Source of the DNA: JANJUO01 sp942492935
GTDB taxonomy: Bacteria; Bacteroidota; Ignavibacteria; Kapaibacteriales; UBA2268
NCBI GenBank assembly: GCA_942492935.1
Contig: OW818654.1
Location: 4,278,001-4,342,000, forward strand
Direction: 5' to 3'
DNA length: 64,000 nt
Numbering within the stretch: position 1 is the first letter of the stretch; every line of letters starts with the position of its first letter. The notes under the pieces were generated by a model that searched no databases, was not told the DNA's origin, and saw only the letters and a program-made list of their open reading frames with translations. Positions 45,673 through 55,505 of this stretch are shown here, piece by piece. The translations under genes and the position numbers were made by a program.

Positions 45673-47046
45673 CTAATCAATATAATCCATTTTAATTGTA
45701 AAATGTCTTAAAAATTCAGCTTCCCATACAATTTTCATTTTCTTTAAATTGTGTCTATTTTGATATACTTCTATTACAGCTTCAGCAATGTAATCAATAT
45801 GAGATTGGGTATATACTCTTCTTGGAATTGCAAGACGAACTAATTCCATTGGAGGAGCTATATGTCTTTGATGTTCATCTTTTTTGCCAAACATTAATGA
45901 GCCAATTTCAACAGTTCTTACACCTGAAACTCTATATATTTCATTACAAATCGCTTGACCAGGGAAATATTCTGGGTCAATGTGAGGAGCAAATCTTTTC
46001 GCATCAAGATAAACAGCGTGTCCGCCAGTTGGAACTAAAAGTGGAACTCCAGCTTCAAGTAATTGATTTCCAAGATTCTCAACTTGTCTAATTCTATAAG
46101 CTAAATAATTTTCATCAAGAACTTCAACAAAACCTACAGCCAATGCTTCCAAATCTCTACGTGCTAAACCACCATAAGTAACAAAACCCTCAGTTATGAT
46201 TAACATAGTTTTAGCAAATTCAGCTAATTTGTCATCATTACATGCAAGAAAACCACCTGTATTTGAAAGACCGTCTTTTTTTGCAGACATAGTTGCACCA
46301 TCTGCATAACTGAACATTTCTTGAGCAATTTCTTTAATTGTTTTATTCTCGTAGCCCGGTTCACGTTGTTTAATAAAATAAGCATTTTCAGCAAAGCGAC
46401 AACAATCTATAAAAAATGGGATATTGTATTTACTTAATAATTCTTTTGTTTCTCTGATATTTTGCATTGAAACAGGTTGACCACCACCACTATTATTTGT
46501 TACTGTAATCATAGAAAGTGGAATATTTTCAGCACCAGCTTTTTTGATAACAGCTTCAAGTTTTTCTAAATCAATATTACCTTTGAATGGTGCAGATACT
46601 TCAGGTTGAGTGCCAATTGCAGTAGGACAATCTATAGCTTCAGCTAAGGAGTATTCTACATTAGCTCTTGTAGTATCAAAATGTGTGTTATTTGGAATAG
46701 TTTTTCCTTTGCCACCAACTACAGAGAATAGAATTTTTTCCGCAGCTCTTCCTTGATGTGTAGGAATAATATGTTTGAAACCTGTAATATCACGAACAAC
46801 ATCTTCAAATTTATAGTAACTGCGTGAACCTGCATAAGCTTCGTCTCCATCCATTAGAGCAGCCCATTGCTTTGCAGACATAGCAGTTGTACCGCTATCA
46901 GTTAATAAATCAATGGTAATATGTTGCGACCTCAATGAAAAAGGATTGTTGTTTGCATCTTTAATGAATTGAGTTCTTTGTTCGATAGTAGTAATCGGGA
47001 TTTCTTCCACAGATTTAATTTTGAATGGCTCAATAAAAGTTTTCAT
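45673..47046 (-). CDS. tnaA: Tryptophanase
   Basis: 457 residues of the PLP beta-eliminating lyase family (tryptophanase/tyrosine phenol-lyase). Landmarks: IDLLTDSGTTAMSAKQWAAL, MDGDEAYAGSRSYY, THQGRAAEK, the PLP lysine block MSAKKDG, and RLAIPRRVYTQSHIDYIAEA. The discriminating region reads TVEIGSLMFG as in tryptophanase, where tyrosine phenol-lyase has ERG, so indole, pyruvate and ammonia are the expected products. No TnaC-like leader peptide or tnaB permease gene is visible nearby. Confidence 0.93.
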   Translation of the reverse strand: MKTFIEPFKIKSVEEIPITTIEQRTQFIKDANNNPFSLRSQHITIDLLTDSGTTAMSAKQWAALMDGDEAYAGSRSYYKFEDVVRDITGFKHIIPTHQGRAAEKILFSVVGGKGKTIPNNTHFDTTRANVEYSLAEAIDCPTAIGTQPEVSAPFKGNIDLEKLEAVIKKAGAENIPLSMITVTNNSGGGQPVSMQNIRETKELLSKYNIPFFIDCCRFAENAYFIKQREPGYENKTIKEIAQEMFSYADGATMSAKKDGLSNTGGFLACNDDKLAEFAKTMLIITEGFVTYGGLARRDLEALAVGFVEVLDENYLAYRIRQVENLGNQLLEAGVPLLVPTGGHAVYLDAKRFAPHIDPEYFPGQAICNEIYRVSGVRTVEIGSLMFGKKDEHQRHIAPPMELVRLAIPRRVYTQSHIDYIAEAVIEVYQNRHNLKKMKIVWEAEFLRHFTIKMDYID

Positions 47047-47172
47047 AATATTAATTCAATAATTAATTCATAATAATTGTAAATTTTTAAAAAACAAAAT
47101 TACAAAACATTCATCAAATATTATATTAATAAATGATTTATACTAAATTTTTATTTTGGAATTATTATCAAT

Positions 47173-47599
47173 GTGACTACTCAGCCGGCTAACCATAAAT
47201 TTGTATTTTCGTCATTTTGTAAGAAATTCCTTGAAATTCCCATAGGGAATTAATGTTTGTAACAGAATATTCTCCCATCTTCAACTGCAACACCGTAGGT
47301 GTTGAATGTGTATTTGAACTAATCAATCCCTCTGGGATTGTTGGACTTAGGTGAATTTAATTTGTTACAAATATTTAATCCCTAATGGGATTTTCAAAGA
47401 ATTTCTTTTTATGATTATTTGCAAATTGTTCAAAATATACATTATTTTCATTCAAAAAGCAAAGCAATTTGAAAATATTAATTCGACTCTTGTCTAACTT
47501 GTCAATTACCCTTCCGAAGGTTCGTAACCTTCGGAAGGGTTTGAACAAAGTTAGTTGTTTTTTGCACGTGATTCTTTCATTTGGCGACTGAGTAGTTAC
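47173..47599. repeat. MITE-like element, intact four-unit copy
   Basis: 427 bp from GTGACTACTCAG to the inverse CTGAGTAGTTAC. Internal hairpin units: AATTCCCATAGGGAATT (47235), CAACACCGTAGGTGTTG (about 47288), AATCCCTCTGGGATT (ending 47339) and AATCCCTAATGGGATT (ending 47392); like units lie about 53 bp apart, and the last two are inverted relative to the first two. A family G hairpin occurs at about 47510-47540. No family A insert, so this may be the original form of the composite element. Confidence 0.82.
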
Positions 47600-47651
47600 A
47601 ATACTACTTATATGATAACCTCAATAAATATATTATTTTCAACCCGAAATT

Positions 47652-49439
47652 TTACGCACTCTTGCTTACTGAAACTGTATCTTTGAATTGTAAATTGTAT
47701 AGTTTGGCATAAATCCCATTATTTGCAAGTAATTGCTCGTGATTTCCTTGCTCGCGTATTTCACCTTTGTGGAGAACAATAATTTTATCGGCTCTTTTAA
47801 TTGTTGATAATCTATGAGCGATGATAATTGATGTTCTGTTGTTAAGTAATTTTTCGAGAGAATTTTCGATAATTTGCTCTGTTTCTGAATCAATATTTGA
47901 AGTGGCTTCATCAAGAATCAAAATTTCAGGATTTGAAATATATGCCCTGCTAAATTGTATCAACTGTTTTTGACCTGATGATAAAGTATTTCCTCGTTCT
48001 GTTAATTTAAAATGAAAACCTTTTTCTAAATTTTCAATGAATGTAGATGCTCCCAATGCTTGAGTAGTTTGAATCAACTCATCATGTGAAAGATTATCGT
48101 CATTTAGACTAATATTTTCAGCAATAGTACGACTAAATAGAAATACATCTTGCTGAACAAGAGCATATAATTTTCTTAAGGATTCAGTTTTAATTTTACG
48201 AATATCTTTCCCATCTATTAATACTTCACCTGATTGAAATTCATAGAATCTGCATAATAAATTAATTAATGAAGTTTTGCCCGAACCCGTTGCTCCCACA
48301 ATTGCAACTGTTTCGCCTTTTTTGACTTCAAATGAAACATTTTTCAAAACCCATTTAGAATTATCATAGCTAAATGAAACATTTTTGAATTCAATTGCTT
48401 GTTGAAATTCTGTAATTTCAACTGCATTTTCATCTTCAAATACAAATTCTTCTGTATCAAACAATTGAAATATTCTTTCGGCAGATGCCATTGCAGATTG
48501 AAGTGTAGTATATTTTTCACTTAAATCTCTAATTGGTCGAAAAAACATTTCAGCATACTGAAGAAATGCAATCAAAATACCAACAGTTATAACGCCTGAC
48601 AATATATTTCCTGCGGCATACCACAAAATTATACCAAGAGAAATAGCACTTATCATTTCAATTGCAGGATAAAATATTGCGTAATAAAACACAGTTTTAA
48701 TATTTAATTCGCGGGTATTTAAATTTATTTCATCAAATTTATTCAATTGATTTTTCTCTTGATTGAACAATTTCACGGTAGTAATACCCGATATAAATTC
48801 ATTCAAAAAAGTATTCATTCGAGCAACTTCTCTTCTTAATTCACTGAATAACACCCTTACTTTTTTTCTGAATATTGTTGTAACAATCAATAACAACGGT
48901 ACTACAATTATTGCAAGTAAAGCAAGTTGCCAACTTGTATAAAACATAAATACAAATATCCAGAAAATCAAAAGAATATCCGCTACCATCATAACAAGTC
49001 CTGATGAGAATAGTTGATTGAGAGCTTCTACATCATTTGTAACTCTTGTTACAAGTTTGCCTACTGGGTTTTTATCATAAAAACTCATTGAAAGTTTTTG
49101 GATATGCTCGAATAGTTTAATTCTAATATCATTAAGTACATTCTGACCTACCCATTGCATTGAATAAGTTAATGCAAATCTCAGGGCGCCACTAACTAAT
49201 AAAAGCGAAGTTATTGCCACAATCATCATCAATAAGCCCGGTTTATCACCTTTTGAGATGAATTCATCAACAGCAATTTTCGTCAAAAATGGTCTTAATG
49301 GACCTAATGCAGATACGAGAATTGTTAGAATAACTGCAAAAAAAACATATTTATAATATGGTTTTAGAAATTTCAGTAATCTTTTGAGTAATCGGGCATC
49401 TATCTTGTTGTATTCGTCTCCGAATGCATTTCCTCTCAT
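47652..49439 (-). CDS. MsbA/MdlB-like ABC exporter
   Basis: 595-residue half-transporter. Residues 1-330 hold six membrane helices of the type IV exporter fold; residues 345-590 form the ATPase with Walker A VGATGSGKTSLINLL, the Q-loop, the signature TLSSGQKQLIQFSRAY, Walker B ILILDEATSNID and the switch His in IIAHRLSTI. It probably works as a homodimer exporting lipids, peptides or drugs. It is a single gene with repeats on both sides. Confidence 0.93.
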   Translation of the reverse strand: MRGNAFGDEYNKIDARLLKRLLKFLKPYYKYVFFAVILTILVSALGPLRPFLTKIAVDEFISKGDKPGLLMMIVAITSLLLVSGALRFALTYSMQWVGQNVLNDIRIKLFEHIQKLSMSFYDKNPVGKLVTRVTNDVEALNQLFSSGLVMMVADILLIFWIFVFMFYTSWQLALLAIIVVPLLLIVTTIFRKKVRVLFSELRREVARMNTFLNEFISGITTVKLFNQEKNQLNKFDEINLNTRELNIKTVFYYAIFYPAIEMISAISLGIILWYAAGNILSGVITVGILIAFLQYAEMFFRPIRDLSEKYTTLQSAMASAERIFQLFDTEEFVFEDENAVEITEFQQAIEFKNVSFSYDNSKWVLKNVSFEVKKGETVAIVGATGSGKTSLINLLCRFYEFQSGEVLIDGKDIRKIKTESLRKLYALVQQDVFLFSRTIAENISLNDDNLSHDELIQTTQALGASTFIENLEKGFHFKLTERGNTLSSGQKQLIQFSRAYISNPEILILDEATSNIDSETEQIIENSLEKLLNNRTSIIIAHRLSTIKRADKIIVLHKGEIREQGNHEQLLANNGIYAKLYNLQFKDTVSVSKSA

Positions 49440-49504
49440 AATAAAATATCTTTGTATGATTGAAAAGCAATATAACGATTTAGTTAGTTTTTATTATAAA
49501 CAGG

Positions 49505-49780
49505 GGATTGAATGTTTGTACACAAGAATCATATAGAAGTCCAACAGCTATGTATGAGTTGAATTATGTTAGCATAATCGCCTAAAACCTGAATCCATCA
49601 ACACACACCACACTTCGACACTTCGACAGGCTCAGTGCAACGCTTAGTCCCCTCTTGTTAGAGGGGAAATTAAGAGTTTATTTCTTTAGTACAAACATTT
49701 AAGACAATCTTGATTATCAAGGAATTAGAGCTTATATATTTGAACGCAATTTTGCTTGAATTTTATCCTAACAGTCTGTT
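49505..49780. repeat. Degenerate family B composite repeat
   Basis: GGGATTGAATGTTTGTA at 49504, AGTCCAACAGCTATG, then ACTTCGACAGGCTCAGTGCA, a CCCCTCTTG/GAGAGGGG hairpin and TTGAACGCAATTTTGCTTG as outer arm. The same edges occur in the 17.4-17.7 kb element. Decayed compared with the other copies. Confidence 0.65.
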
Positions 49781-49806
49781 GATAAAGTATAAATTTAATT
49801 AACTTT

Positions 49807-49865
49807 CACGTGGCTAAAGCCACGTGTTGCAGATTCAGTAAGCAACTCGTGGCTTTAGCCACGTG
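49807..49865. repeat. Family J paired hairpins, copy 2
   Basis: 59 bp that equal the reverse complement of 8627-8685 with one mismatch. Confidence 0.85.
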
Positions 49866-49945
49866 CAATAACATTGCAATATTGCTTTATCAACAAACAG
49901 CTAAATAACATACTTGTTAGATATCTTTTTTAATCGAATAATAAA

Positions 49946-50650
49946 TTATATTACCGCCTCGCCAAAATCATCAAGCGCAGCCAAACCATGTTTTGCTTTG
50001 AAATCATCTGGGTCTAACTCCAATGCTCTTCTATATGCTTGTCTTGCATCGTATTTTTTACCTAAATTCAAATACGCATCTCCGAGTAATGAATATGATG
50101 CAGGGCTTTCTGGGTTGTTATTTACTACTTGCAAGAAACTCTCAGCAGCTTCCTGATAATTACCAAGTCGTAAATCCACAACTCCAAGATGGAAGTATGC
50201 AACGAGGAATCTTGGATTTATTTTCGTAACATGAAGGAAAAAACTATGAGCTTCGTGCAGATGTCCGCAATGATAACTTAAAATACCAGACCAATAATAT
50301 GCCATCAAAAATGCAGGGTCAAGTTCAATTACTTTTTTTAGAGTTCTTAATCCTCTTTTCAAACTTCCAACTCTGTAATACGCTAAACCTAATTCGTAAA
50401 ATGCAGTTGGAAATTCAGGCATTAATTCGGTTGCCTTAGTAAGATGAACAACTGCTTCATCTATCATACCTAATCGGTAATATACGTTTCCTAAATGCTT
50501 AAACACTATACCTAAATCAGGATTTTTTTCAATTGCTTTTTTGTAATGCTCAATAGCATTTACATATTCACCACGTGATTCACATTGATAAGCAGCTAAA
50601 ACATCTTCATCATCAGAATCAAATTTATTACCAACATTATGGTCTATCAT
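49946..50650 (-). CDS. Tetratricopeptide-repeat protein
   Basis: 234 residues with six TPR units of 34 residues, starting near residue 18 (AYQCESRGEYVNAIEHYKKAIEKNPD) and ending at PDDFKAKHG. No signal peptide, so cytoplasmic; a protein-binding scaffold with unknown partner. It lies 31 bp after the hydroxybutyryl-CoA dehydrogenase gene on the same strand and is probably in one transcript with it. Confidence 0.92.
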   Translation of the reverse strand: MIDHNVGNKFDSDDEDVLAAYQCESRGEYVNAIEHYKKAIEKNPDLGIVFKHLGNVYYRLGMIDEAVVHLTKATELMPEFPTAFYELGLAYYRVGSLKRGLRTLKKVIELDPAFLMAYYWSGILSYHCGHLHEAHSFFLHVTKINPRFLVAYFHLGVVDLRLGNYQEAAESFLQVVNNNPESPASYSLLGDAYLNLGKKYDARQAYRRALELDPDDFKAKHGLAALDDFGEAVI

Positions 50651-50681
50651 TGATATTTCTCCAAATATTTATATAAAAAAA

Positions 50682-51563
50682 TTAGTGAAATTTAACTGCT
50701 ACTGGTTTTTCGCCAGTATAATCATAGAATCCTCTTCCTGTTTTTCTTCCAAAATGCCCTGCTGCTACAACTTTTTTGAGTAAAGGACAAGGTCTATATT
50801 TGGAATCGCCTAAGTCATGGTGAAGAACTTCCATAATTGCGAGGCATGTGTCTAAACCAATTAAATCAGCGAGTGTAAGTGGTCCCATAGGATGAGCAAA
50901 ACCAAGTTTAGCAACTTCATCAATACCTTCTACGGTACCAATGTTTTCCATCAACGCATAAACAGCTTCATTTATAAATGGCAGTAATATTCTGTTAGCT
51001 ATAAATCCTGGATAATCATTTGCTGTAACAGGTACTTTATTCAATGCCTTAGATAAAGAAATAATATCATCATAAACACTATCAACAGTTGCCAATCCTC
51101 TAATGATTTCAACTAATTTCATCATCGGAACAGGATTCATAAAGTGCATTCCAATTACTTTTTCTGGTCTTTTGGTTTGAGCTGCAATTTCAGTTATAGA
51201 GATAGTAGAAGTATTAGATGCAAGAATTGCATTTGAATTAATAACTTCATCTAATTGTTTAAAAATTTTGAATTTTAATTCTTTATTTTCAGTAGCAGCT
51301 TCAATAACCAAATCTACATCTTTGCCATCACTCATATCTGTAGTGGCTTTGATTTTTGCAAGAGTATTATTCATTACTTCTTCAGTAATTGTACCCTTTT
51401 TTAATTGTCTGCCAAGATTACCTTCGATAGTTTTCATACCTTTTTGAAGAGCATTTTCAAAAGCATCACAAAGAACTACATTATAACCAAATTGTGCAAA
51501 AGTATGAGCAATTCCATTCCCCATCGTACCTGCACCTAAAACCATAACATTTTTAATTTCCAT
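50682..51563 (-). CDS. hbd: 3-hydroxybutyryl-CoA dehydrogenase
   Basis: 293 residues. Rossmann NAD-binding opening VMVLGAGTMGNGIAHTFAQFGY; catalytic regions SNTSTISITEIA, GMHFMNPVPMMKLVEII with the active His, and the C-terminal dimerisation domain with AKLGFAHPMGPLTLADLIGLD. It oxidises 3-hydroxyacyl-CoA to 3-ketoacyl-CoA, in fatty acid degradation, butyrate or polyhydroxybutyrate metabolism. Family members usually have 280-295 residues. First gene of a pair with a TPR protein. Confidence 0.95.
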   Translation of the reverse strand: MEIKNVMVLGAGTMGNGIAHTFAQFGYNVVLCDAFENALQKGMKTIEGNLGRQLKKGTITEEVMNNTLAKIKATTDMSDGKDVDLVIEAATENKELKFKIFKQLDEVINSNAILASNTSTISITEIAAQTKRPEKVIGMHFMNPVPMMKLVEIIRGLATVDSVYDDIISLSKALNKVPVTANDYPGFIANRILLPFINEAVYALMENIGTVEGIDEVAKLGFAHPMGPLTLADLIGLDTCLAIMEVLHHDLGDSKYRPCPLLKKVVAAGHFGRKTGRGFYDYTGEKPVAVKFH

Positions 51564-51918
51564 TTTAAAACCCTATACATTTATAAAATTATATACAATT
51601 ATCTATTCTATAAGTAAATTTAAAGAAATACAATTCATTAATAAAATTTATTGATATTATTTTCCAATAAAATTTCACTAAAAGACAAAATTAACAAAAA
51701 AATTCAATTAAGTCAATAAAAAATAAGTTTTTAGCAATGAAATAATGAAAATAGCTAATAAGGTATATTTATTTATTGAACAAAGTTGTAATTTAATGAA
51801 AGTTGTGAAAAATATTTTAGAGAATTAATAAAAAATCTTGTTTATCTAAAATAATAATATTAATTTTATACTTGAATTTAATTTATGTTTAATAATTGGG
51901 TGGAGCTAACTACCTTTA
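51564..51918. other. Divergent promoter region, no gene seen
   Basis: 355 AT-rich bases between the divergent hbd and CBS-protein genes. No dispersed palindromes are present. A TTGAATTTAATTTATGTTTA stretch before 51900 may be the promoter of the CBS protein; GGTGGAG near 51900 is a possible ribosome site. Confidence 0.4.
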
Positions 51919-52950
51919 ATGGAAATTTATACGTGTATTCTTTTGTTAATTTTTGGCTTTCAAGCCGTTTTCTTTTTTGCTGTTATTAGTGAGCTTTCGC
52001 TTGATGATATCAGTAGAATTAGCGAGTCTGATTATAAAGCCGCTCAAAAACTACAAAAATTGCAATCTGAATTTTCTTATAATGTTAATTCATTTCAAAT
52101 AATTGAACTAATTACATTCTTTGCATCAATTCCATTATTTTATTTATTTATAGAGAAATACAATACTTTTCCTGAACTTATTTCTATCTATGTTGCATTT
52201 TTTATCCTTTCTTTGCTCCTATTAAAATATTTAGTGCAAGCTTTTGGCTTGAAATATTCTTCCAAAGTTGCTCAAAATTTATCTGGTATTATATATTTTT
52301 ACGATGCTATGATTTCGCCAATTACTAATTTGTTGATATTTTTAAATGAATTAATTGCTGGTGATAAAATTGATGAAGCAAGTCGTGAAGACATTAAAGA
52401 ATTAGTTGAAACAGCAAGAGAAGAAGGGTCAATTGACCCAGGTGAATATAGAATTTTAAAAAACATAATGAATTTTTCCCAAGTATTTGTTTCAGATGTG
52501 ATGACTCCAAGGACTGTTATTTTTAGCTTTGAATCAGGCAGAACTATTGACGATGTAATCAATCTTCCAGAAATTCAAATGTATTCAAGATTTCCAATTT
52601 GGGAAGGTGAATCTCTTGATGACGGTGTAATTGGATATGTTATGTCAAAAGATATTCTTCAAGCTAAATTAATGGGTAAAGGTGCATCTAAACTTAGAGA
52701 TTTTGCCCGTGAGGTCTTCTTTATACCAGAAAACACACCACTTGATACTACATTATCAAGATTTTTAAATAGGCGACAACATTTATTTGTAGTTGTTGAT
52801 GAATATGGTGGAATAGAAGGTATCATCACAATGGAAGATGTGGTAGAAACTATGCTCGGTGTGGAAATTGTTGATGAAGTGGATAAAGTAGTAGATTTGC
52901 GACAATTAGCAAAGCAAAGAAGAGATAGTAGAATCGCATTGATGAGTTAG
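51919..52950 (+). CDS. CNNM/CorB-like protein with DUF21 and CBS pair
   Basis: 343 residues. DUF21 membrane domain at 1-150 with about four helices, the acidic helix linker REDIKELVETAREEGSIDPGEYRI, then two CBS domains (about 190-330; SDVMTPRTVIFSFE and FVVVDEYGGIEGIITMEDVVE). The C-terminal CorC_HlyC domain of many relatives is absent. Proteins of this type move or sense Mg2+ and were once annotated as haemolysins. Single gene followed by a terminator. Confidence 0.9.
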   Translation: MEIYTCILLLIFGFQAVFFFAVISELSLDDISRISESDYKAAQKLQKLQSEFSYNVNSFQIIELITFFASIPLFYLFIEKYNTFPELISIYVAFFILSLLLLKYLVQAFGLKYSSKVAQNLSGIIYFYDAMISPITNLLIFLNELIAGDKIDEASREDIKELVETAREEGSIDPGEYRILKNIMNFSQVFVSDVMTPRTVIFSFESGRTIDDVINLPEIQMYSRFPIWEGESLDDGVIGYVMSKDILQAKLMGKGASKLRDFAREVFFIPENTPLDTTLSRFLNRRQHLFVVVDEYGGIEGIITMEDVVETMLGVEIVDEVDKVVDLRQLAKQRRDSRIALMS

Positions 52951-53002
52951 ACATATTATACAAATTTTATTGAACAGGTAATAAACATTATCAATAATAA
53001 AC

Positions 53003-53032
53003 AAAAAACCCTGACGAAGTCAGGGTTTTTTG
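53003..53032. terminator. Bidirectional rho-independent terminator
   Basis: A6-CCCTGAC-GAA-GTCAGGG-T6, serving the CBS-protein gene from the left and the tRNA from the right. Confidence 0.93.
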
Positions 53033-53038
53033 TTTGGC

Positions 53039-53124
53039 TGGCGGAGGATGAGGGACTCGAACCCCCAAGGCATCACTGCCGGCGGTTTTCAAGACCGCTG
53101 CCTTACCAATTAGACTAATCCTCC
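53039..53124 (-). tRNA. tRNA-Ser (UGA)
   Basis: The minus strand reads an acceptor GGAGGAT pairing with ATCCTCC, a D-arm, an anticodon stem GCGGT/ACCGC with loop CTTGAAA (anticodon TGA), a long variable arm as in class II tRNAs, the T-arm GGGGTTCGAGTCCCTC, and an encoded CCA at the 3-prime end. The length is 86 with CCA. Confidence 0.96.
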
Positions 53125-53268
53125 AATTGTTCCTCTGTGAGGATTTCAAAATTAAGAAATATTTTTTTTATACGCAAGAAAAAACTTGCAAAATTTTGAA
53201 ATATTAAAAATAATTATACTTCATAGTCGCTTTTATAGAAATTATTTATTCAAATTTGCAAATTATTT

Positions 53269-54102
53269 ATGTTGGATTTTAGCATTAAATTAAAAAAGAA
53301 AAATAATTTTCCATTAATTATGGGTATTGTTAATATTACTCCAGACTCTTTTTCTGATGGAGGTAAATATTTCGACACTTCTGTTGCCACTAATTATGCA
53401 AAATTGCTTATTGAAGAAGGTGCAGATATAATTGACATTGGAGGAGAAAGCACAAGACCGGGTTCATTGCCAGTTTCTGAGCAAGAAGAAATTGACAGGG
53501 TTATTCCAGTTGTTGAAAATATCAAAAATATTTACCCCGAAATCATTTTATCGGTGGATACAAACAAGTACAATGTTGCAAAATATGCATTAGATGCCGG
53601 TACTGATATTATTAACGATATATCTGGTTTAACGAACGCACCAGAAATAGCTCAACTTACAGCCAGTCATAACAAGTACCTTGTTATCATGCATATCAAA
53701 GGTAGTCCCCAGCTAATGCAAGTAAAACCGCATTATAATAATGTAGTAAAAGAAGTTTTTGATTTCTTTTCAGCTCAAATTGATTTAGCAAAAAATTTTG
53801 GTACCAAGAAAATTATTATTGATGTTGGAATAGGATTTGGCAAGAATTACGAACATAATTTAGAATTGCTAAGAAATTTAGATGAATTTGAAAAACTTGA
53901 ACATCCAATGCTTCTTGGGATTTCAAGAAAATCATTTATTGGTAAAATGCTGGGTATTGAAAATCCTGAAAATAGAGATTATGCTACAATGATGCTACAT
54001 TCTATTTTACTCAATAAGAATACTGATATTATAAGAGTTCACAATGTAAAGAAAGCAGTAATATTCAAAAAAATATACAATGAAATTCATGAAAAAACAT
54101 AA
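53269..54102 (+). CDS. folP: Dihydropteroate synthase
   Basis: 277 residues of the TIM-barrel enzyme joining pterin pyrophosphate and p-aminobenzoate in folate synthesis. Diagnostic motifs: MGIVNITPDSFSDGG, IDIGGESTRPG, IIIDVGIGFGK and LLGISRKSFIG. The sequence is intact with no unusual insertion. Single gene, divergent from the tRNA, followed by a MITE-like repeat. Confidence 0.97.
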   Translation: MLDFSIKLKKKNNFPLIMGIVNITPDSFSDGGKYFDTSVATNYAKLLIEEGADIIDIGGESTRPGSLPVSEQEEIDRVIPVVENIKNIYPEIILSVDTNKYNVAKYALDAGTDIINDISGLTNAPEIAQLTASHNKYLVIMHIKGSPQLMQVKPHYNNVVKEVFDFFSAQIDLAKNFGTKKIIIDVGIGFGKNYEHNLELLRNLDEFEKLEHPMLLGISRKSFIGKMLGIENPENRDYATMMLHSILLNKNTDIIRVHNVKKAVIFKKIYNEIHEKT

Positions 54103-54133
54103 CAACTCACTCGTTATAAAATAAAATTGTATT

Positions 54134-54486
54134 GTAACTACTCAACAGAATTAATATTTTTAAATTGCTTTGTTATTTGAATAAAAATAATGTATATTTG
54201 GTACAATATAAAAATAAACATAACATGAAATTCCTTAAAAATCCCGTTAGGGATTAAATGTTTGTAACAAATTAAATTCACCTAAGTCCAACAATCCCAG
54301 CGGGATTGAATAGTTGTAAACCCCACCTAAATCCTCCCCAAGGGGAGGACTTTACATATAATTCCTCCCTTCGGGGAGGTTAGGTGGGGTTTCTTGTTAC
54401 AAACATTAATTCCCTATGGGAATTTCAAGGAATTTCTTACAAAATGACGAAAATACAAATTTATGGTTAGCCGTCTGAATAGTCAC
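54134..54486. repeat. MITE-like composite element
   Basis: 353 bp from GTAACTACTCAACAG to CTGAATAGTCAC. Contains AATCCCGTTAGGGATT (54240), AATCCCAGCGGGATT (54293, 53 bp on), a family A palindrome at about 54317-54390 and the inverted AATTCCCTATGGGAATT. The family G part present in other copies is deleted. The rest of 54103-54638 holds the promoter of the TetR gene. Confidence 0.82.
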
Positions 54487-54644
54487 TTTGTATTTATTAG
54501 AGAACCTCTGCTTAATCTCTTTATTCATTATTTATAATTATTCAAAAATAATATTTTGCTAATATAATATTATTTCGTAGTTTTGAATTATCGGTTTAAC
54601 TATTTAGTTAAATCTTTTATTTAAACTTAAAAATTAAATTGAAA

Positions 54645-55256
54645 ATGGAAAAAATAGAACAAAATACAGAAGAAAAAATCTTCAGTGCCGCAGAAGAAAT
54701 CTTCCAACAGAAAGGGCTGGGCGGTGCACGTATGCAAGAAATTGCAGAGAAAGCAGGAATTAATAAAGCTCTTTTACATTATTATTTCAGAACTAAAGAA
54801 AAGCTTTTTGGTGAAATATTCAAAAAAGCAATTTCAATAAATCAACCAATATTCCTTCAAATACTAAATTCTGACCTTGCTTTGAAAGAAAAAATTGAAA
54901 CTTTTATTGATAAATATATGGATTTGATTAAAAGCAAACCATTTATTCCACTGTTTATTATTAATCAATTAAATCAAGAGCCAAGTTTTATAGCAAAATT
55001 CATTAGTGAAAAAATAAATTTTGACTTTTCAAAACTTGAAAAGCAATTGAAAGAAGAATTTGAGAAGGGAAATATAATTGAAATTACAGCACCACATCTG
55101 GTAGCAGATATATTTGCGATGTGTGCTTTTTCAGCATTAGCCAAACCAATGCTGAAATTAATTTTTAAAATGGATGATGCAGCATATATCAATTTTTTTG
55201 GAGAAAGAAAAAAGCACATAACAGAAATAATATTCAATGGGATATTGAAGAAGTAA
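54645..55256 (+). CDS. TetR-family transcriptional regulator
   Basis: 203 residues from the ATG at 54645 (an in-frame TTG at 54639 is less likely). N-terminal helix-turn-helix GARMQEIAEKAGINKALLHYYFRTKEKLFGEIF, followed by an all-helical ligand domain. It stands at the head of a TolC-HlyD-ABC efflux locus on the same strand and is probably its repressor. REP units and a transposase gene now separate it from the efflux genes. Confidence 0.93.
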   Translation: MEKIEQNTEEKIFSAAEEIFQQKGLGGARMQEIAEKAGINKALLHYYFRTKEKLFGEIFKKAISINQPIFLQILNSDLALKEKIETFIDKYMDLIKSKPFIPLFIINQLNQEPSFIAKFISEKINFDFSKLEKQLKEEFEKGNIIEITAPHLVADIFAMCAFSALAKPMLKLIFKMDDAAYINFFGERKKHITEIIFNGILKK

Positions 55257-55304
55257 AAAAATCCAATTAAGGATTAAAGATTAGTAACTTGAAAATCGTG
55301 TAAA

Positions 55305-55495
55305 ATTTAACAATCCCGTTAGGGATTAAATATTTGTAACTTGATATATTGTAATGCTTTAGCAATTCCATAGAGATTGATTATTAGGATTTTGAAAAAT
55401 AATTGGTATTAACAATCCCGTAGGGATTAAATGTTTGTAACTTAATGAATTGTAATGTTTTAGCAATCCCGTAGGGATTGAATGTTAGGTGAAAG
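55305..55495. repeat. Family B REP units upstream of the Y1 transposase
   Basis: AATCCCGTTAGGGATT near 55310, AATTCCATAGAGATTG near 55364, AATCCCGTAGGGATT near 55415 and again near 55467, three followed by tails like AAATGTTTGTAAC. The last unit runs directly into the ribosome site AAGGAG of the transposase gene. Confidence 0.85.
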
Positions 55496-55505
55496 GAGAA
55501 ATATA

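Noticed and set aside
45673..47046. Tyrosine phenol-lyase in place of tryptophanase
   Set aside because: The region near the substrate carboxylate reads VEIGS as in tryptophanase; the ERG arginine of tyrosine phenol-lyase is absent.
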